Assembly: GCA_003448675.1 (NCBI GenBank)
Contig: DLXZ01000122.1
Coordinates: 11,645 to 21,297, forward strand
DNA length: 9,653 bases
Source: Porticoccaceae bacterium
GTDB lineage: Bacteria > Pseudomonadota > Gammaproteobacteria > Pseudomonadales > Porticoccaceae
Direction of reading: 5' to 3'
Shown here: positions 7,515 to 9,653 of the stretch, in pieces
Position numbering within the stretch: position 1 is the first letter of the stretch
Layout: each line of letters starts with the position of its first letter
Position numbers and translations under genes: made by a program
Notes under the pieces: model-generated
Told to the model about the DNA's origin: nothing
The model's database searches: none
What the model saw: the letters and a program-made list of their open reading frames with translations, nothing else

Positions 7515-8825
7515 ATGTCTTATTTATCTCGGGGGCTAAGGCCTGCTTTTGCATTGATCACGCTGCTGTGTTTGCCCACGCTCAGTTACGCCGAACAGCT
7601 CAATGGCGCCAACACAGCATGGATTCTCACCTCAACAGCCCTGGTGCTGTTTATGACGATTCCCGGCCTGTCGCTGTTCTACGCGGGCCTGGTGCGATCG
7701 AAAAACGTACTGTCCGTAGTCATGCAATGCTTTGCCATCACCTGCGGCGCCTCCCTGGTGTGGATGATGGTCGGCTATAGCCTCGCCTTTACCGATGGTG
7801 GCGGCCTTAACGCCATTATCGGCGGCACCGGGCAGTTCATGTTTGCCGCGCTCACCGAAGGCTCCCTGTTCGGCGATATTCCCGAGAGCGTATTTGCCAT
7901 GTTCCAGATGACCTTTGCCATCATTACCCCGGCACTGATCGTCGGCGCCTTTGCCGAACGCATGAAGTTTTCCACCATGCTCACTTTCAGCATGATCTGG
8001 CTGGTGCTGGTCTATGTTCCCGTTACCCACTGGGTCTGGGGTGGTGGCTGGCTTGGCGAAATGGGACTGCTCGACTTCGCCGGCGGCACCGTGGTGCATA
8101 TCACCGCAGGAGTCGCGGCCCTGGTGGCGGCGCTGGTCATGGGCAACCGCAAAAATTTTGGCACTCAGGCCATGCCGCCGCACAATCTCACCATCACTGT
8201 CGCCGGCGCTGGCATGCTATGGGTAGGCTGGTTCGGCTTTAACGCCGGCTCCGCGCTGGCGGCCAATGGCGATGCCGGCATGGCCATGCTGGTGACTCAT
8301 ATCTCTGCGGCCACCGGCTCGCTGGCGTGGATGCTGATGGAATGGGTTCGACACGGCAAACCTTCGGTGCTGGGTATCGTCACCGGCATGGTCGCGGGCC
8401 TTGGCACCATCACCCCGGCTTCCGGGTTTGTCGGCCCCGGCGGCGCTTTGGTTATCGGTTTTTCCGCCGGTGTCATCTGCTATTTCGCCACCCAGGCCAT
8501 CAAACAGAAGTTTGAAATCGACGATTCCCTGGATGTATTCCCGGTTCACGGTGTCGGCGGCATCCTCGGCACGTTCCTGGCAGGCATTTTCGCCTCCGGC
8601 GAACTGGGTGTATTCAGCGGCCAGGGCTATGCCGAGGGCGTAAGCATGGGTGGGCAGGTCTGGGTACAGATCATCGGTATCGCCGCCACCTTCGCCTATA
8701 CCGCCGTGGTCACTTTTATCTTGCTGAAGGTTCTGGGTGCGATTATGGGTCTGCGTGTCGATGACGAAGCGGAAACGATGGGTCTGGACATTTCCCAGCA
8801 CGACGAGCGCGGTTACGACCTGTAA
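7515..8825 (+). CDS. amtB: Ammonium transporter AmtB
   Basis: A 436-residue inner-membrane ammonium channel of the Amt/Rh family. A signal peptide (1-26, ending LSYA) precedes NTAWILTSTALVLFMTIPG, the first of eleven expected helices. Functional residues align with E. coli AmtB at a constant offset of 27: Phe134 and Phe242 (Phe gate, F107/F215), Trp175 (W148), Asp187 (D160), twin histidines His195 and His345 (H168/H318) and Ser246 (S219). The transporter is therefore predicted to be active. The C-terminal tail RVDDEAETMGLDISQHDERGYDL carries the conserved segment that contacts the PII protein GlnK. ATG 7515 is chosen because of its ribosome site and the signal peptide that follows; ATG 7470 would put 15 polar residues in front. 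No glnK gene adjoins it here, unlike the usual glnK-amtB operon. Regulation by sigma-54/NtrC is inferred from the upstream sites. Confidence 0.96.
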   Translation: MSYLSRGLRPAFALITLLCLPTLSYAEQLNGANTAWILTSTALVLFMTIPGLSLFYAGLVRSKNVLSVVMQCFAITCGASLVWMMVGYSLAFTDGGGLNAIIGGTGQFMFAALTEGSLFGDIPESVFAMFQMTFAIITPALIVGAFAERMKFSTMLTFSMIWLVLVYVPVTHWVWGGGWLGEMGLLDFAGGTVVHITAGVAALVAALVMGNRKNFGTQAMPPHNLTITVAGAGMLWVGWFGFNAGSALAANGDAGMAMLVTHISAATGSLAWMLMEWVRHGKPSVLGIVTGMVAGLGTITPASGFVGPGGALVIGFSAGVICYFATQAIKQKFEIDDSLDVFPVHGVGGILGTFLAGIFASGELGVFSGQGYAEGVSMGGQVWVQIIGIAATFAYTAVVTFILLKVLGAIMGLRVDDEAETMGLDISQHDERGYDL

Positions 8826-8868
8826 GCTGTGAGCGAAGCAAAACACGCCCCGCACCCAGGATGCGGGC

Positions 8869-8900
8869 AAAAAAACACCGGCCTTTGGCCGGTGTTTTTT
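8869..8900. terminator. Bidirectional terminator between amtB and the DUF6580 gene
   Basis: ACACCGGCC (8875-8883) and GGCCGGTGT (8887-8895) form a perfect 9-bp stem with loop TTT, flanked by seven A on the left and six T on the right. It can therefore terminate both amtB and the convergent DUF6580 gene. A second hairpin just before it (CCCGCA 8849-8854 with TGCGGG 8862-8867) lacks a T run on the plus strand. Confidence 0.9.
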
Positions 8901-8914
8901 ATACCACCTCTGGC

Positions 8915-9433
8915 CTAGGCTGCCGCCAGCGCCTGTCTCGCCTCGAAGCGCTTCCAGCAGTATTCAAAACCAAACAGCAGGGCCGCAAACACTACCGTTG
9001 CCAATACCGTATTGTGAAAGAACGGCAACGCCGCCACATAGCAGGCCAATAAACCTTCAAGGCTGTGTGGGTAAGTCGCTCCCAGCCACCACACACCAGC
9101 ATTACTCAGCAGGAAAAACACGCCCGAGCCAGCCAGCGCCGTGAGCGCCAGCACAGGCAAACGCCGGTTTTCACCCAGCCAGCGGCCAATCACGACCACC
9201 AGCGCCATACCCACATAGACAAACATCATGGTCTGGTGAAATCCGATAAACAAATCCGCCAACAGCATCGCCGCCAGCGGCACCAGATATGCCAGCCTGC
9301 GCTCGGCAAAGGCGGCGCCACCAAACAGGGCCAGGGCCACCACCGGCGAAAAGTTCGGCGGATGGGGCAGAAGGCGAGTCAGAGCGATGACGCCGATCAG
9401 TCCACACAGCACCCGAATTGATTGAATTTTCAT
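8915..9433 (-). CDS. DUF6580 family putative transport membrane protein
   Basis: A 172-residue integral membrane protein with about five to six hydrophobic segments (near 6-19, 30-42, 46-64, 70-86, 94-111 and 140-158). The motif RLLPHPPNFSPV (20-31) followed by ALFGGA (35-40), Asp60 in ADLFIGFH, SNAGVWW (110-116) and the LEGLLACYVAALPFFHNT segment are the signature of DUF6580, listed as a putative transport family. It resembles small substrate-binding membrane components in size and topology, but that is only a structural guess. ATG 9433 is preceded by AGGAG (plus 9441-9445) with 7-base spacing. It lies 41 bases after a TonB-dependent receptor gene on the same strand, so co-transcription and a shared substrate are likely. 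Vitamin B12 is a reasonable candidate substrate, unproven here. Confidence 0.8.
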   Translation of the reverse strand: MKIQSIRVLCGLIGVIALTRLLPHPPNFSPVVALALFGGAAFAERRLAYLVPLAAMLLADLFIGFHQTMMFVYVGMALVVVIGRWLGENRRLPVLALTALAGSGVFFLLSNAGVWWLGATYPHSLEGLLACYVAALPFFHNTVLATVVFAALLFGFEYCWKRFEARQALAAA

Positions 9434-9474
9434 ACTGACACTCCTGCATTAACTAACGATAAACCTCGCCTGCC

Positions 9475-9653
9475 TTAAAAATCATAGCGCAGACTGAGGC
9501 TAAAATTGCGCTCTGGCGACGGATAATACGCCCGCGTCCCGAAAAAGGTCACCAGCTCGGTATATTCCTTACTGGTAATGTTGTTCATACGCGCCTGTAA
9601 AGTCCAGCGATCTCGCTCATAGCGCCCGCCAAGAATACACGTACCTGGATGGG
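9475..9653 (-). CDS. TonB-dependent outer-membrane receptor, C-terminal fragment (cut by window edge)
   Basis: About 58 codons are open on the minus strand from the window edge to a TAA at plus positions 9475-9477. The translation has the alternating strand pattern of a receptor barrel end: GGRYERDRWTLQARMNNI, then SKEYTELVTFFG, and PSPERNFSLSLRYDF at the C-terminus. The terminal aromatic Phe and the PxRNFxLSLRYDF ending are typical of TonB-dependent receptors recognised by the BAM assembly complex. The N-terminal plug and most of the barrel lie outside the window, so the substrate cannot be assigned. A BtuB-like cobalamin receptor is possible given the DUF6580 neighbour. It is too short to tell siderophore from vitamin receptors. 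Confidence 0.85.
   Translation of the reverse strand, partial: HPGTCILGGRYERDRWTLQARMNNITSKEYTELVTFFGTRAYYPSPERNFSLSLRYDF

Noticed and set aside
8217..8870. Long antisense open frame across the 3' half of amtB (217 codons), and another at 7632-8183
   Set aside because: The proteins are His/Gly/Asp-rich, typical of reverse-strand shadows of a membrane protein gene. The plus frame is unmistakably AmtB.

Overview
The window reads as a stretch of core chromosome from a gammaproteobacterium, probably a marine, Marinobacter/Alcanivorax/Hahella-like lineage. This is inferred from a 554-residue EttA very close to the enterobacterial protein, a LemA–GIDE pair, a DUF4404 protein, an AmtB behind a sigma-54-type promoter, and moderately high GC content. 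I see no insertion sequence, prophage, CRISPR array, tRNA or rRNA, and no abrupt change of composition.

Layout. (1) 60-3588, plus strand: an SLC13/DASS-type permease with two internal RCK_C (TrkA-C) domains, then ettA, the ABC-F translational throttle factor, behind its own -10-like element. (2) 3711-4103, plus: a small secreted or periplasmic protein made almost entirely of 11-residue repeats, acidic in its first half and basic in its second. A perfect 16-bp terminator hairpin at 4149-4187 follows it. (3) 4352-5946, plus: a LemA family membrane protein followed by a GIDE-domain membrane protein that carries a canonical EF-hand loop. This gene pair recurs in bacteria. (4) 5962-7173, minus: a DUF4404 protein followed by a SPOR-domain lipoprotein; the latter converges on the GIDE gene with a 15-bp gap. 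(5) 7174-8825: a 341-bp control region and amtB, plus strand. The control region holds a sigma-54 (-24/-12) promoter and two NtrC-like dyads in the leader. (6) 8869-9653: a bidirectional terminator, then a minus-strand pair made of the C-terminal end of a TonB-dependent receptor (cut by the window edge) and a DUF6580 membrane protein 41 bp after it. This looks like an outer/inner membrane uptake pair, with vitamin B12 as a plausible but unproven substrate.

How the genes relate: they form several independent transcription units. The supported functional pairs are lemA–GIDE and TonB receptor–DUF6580. The most concrete regulatory inference is nitrogen control of amtB through sigma-54. No clearly new multi-gene system is visible. 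The least explained items are the 11-residue-repeat protein, the EF-hand in the GIDE protein, the position of the NtrC-like sites downstream of the sigma-54 promoter, and the role of DUF6580.
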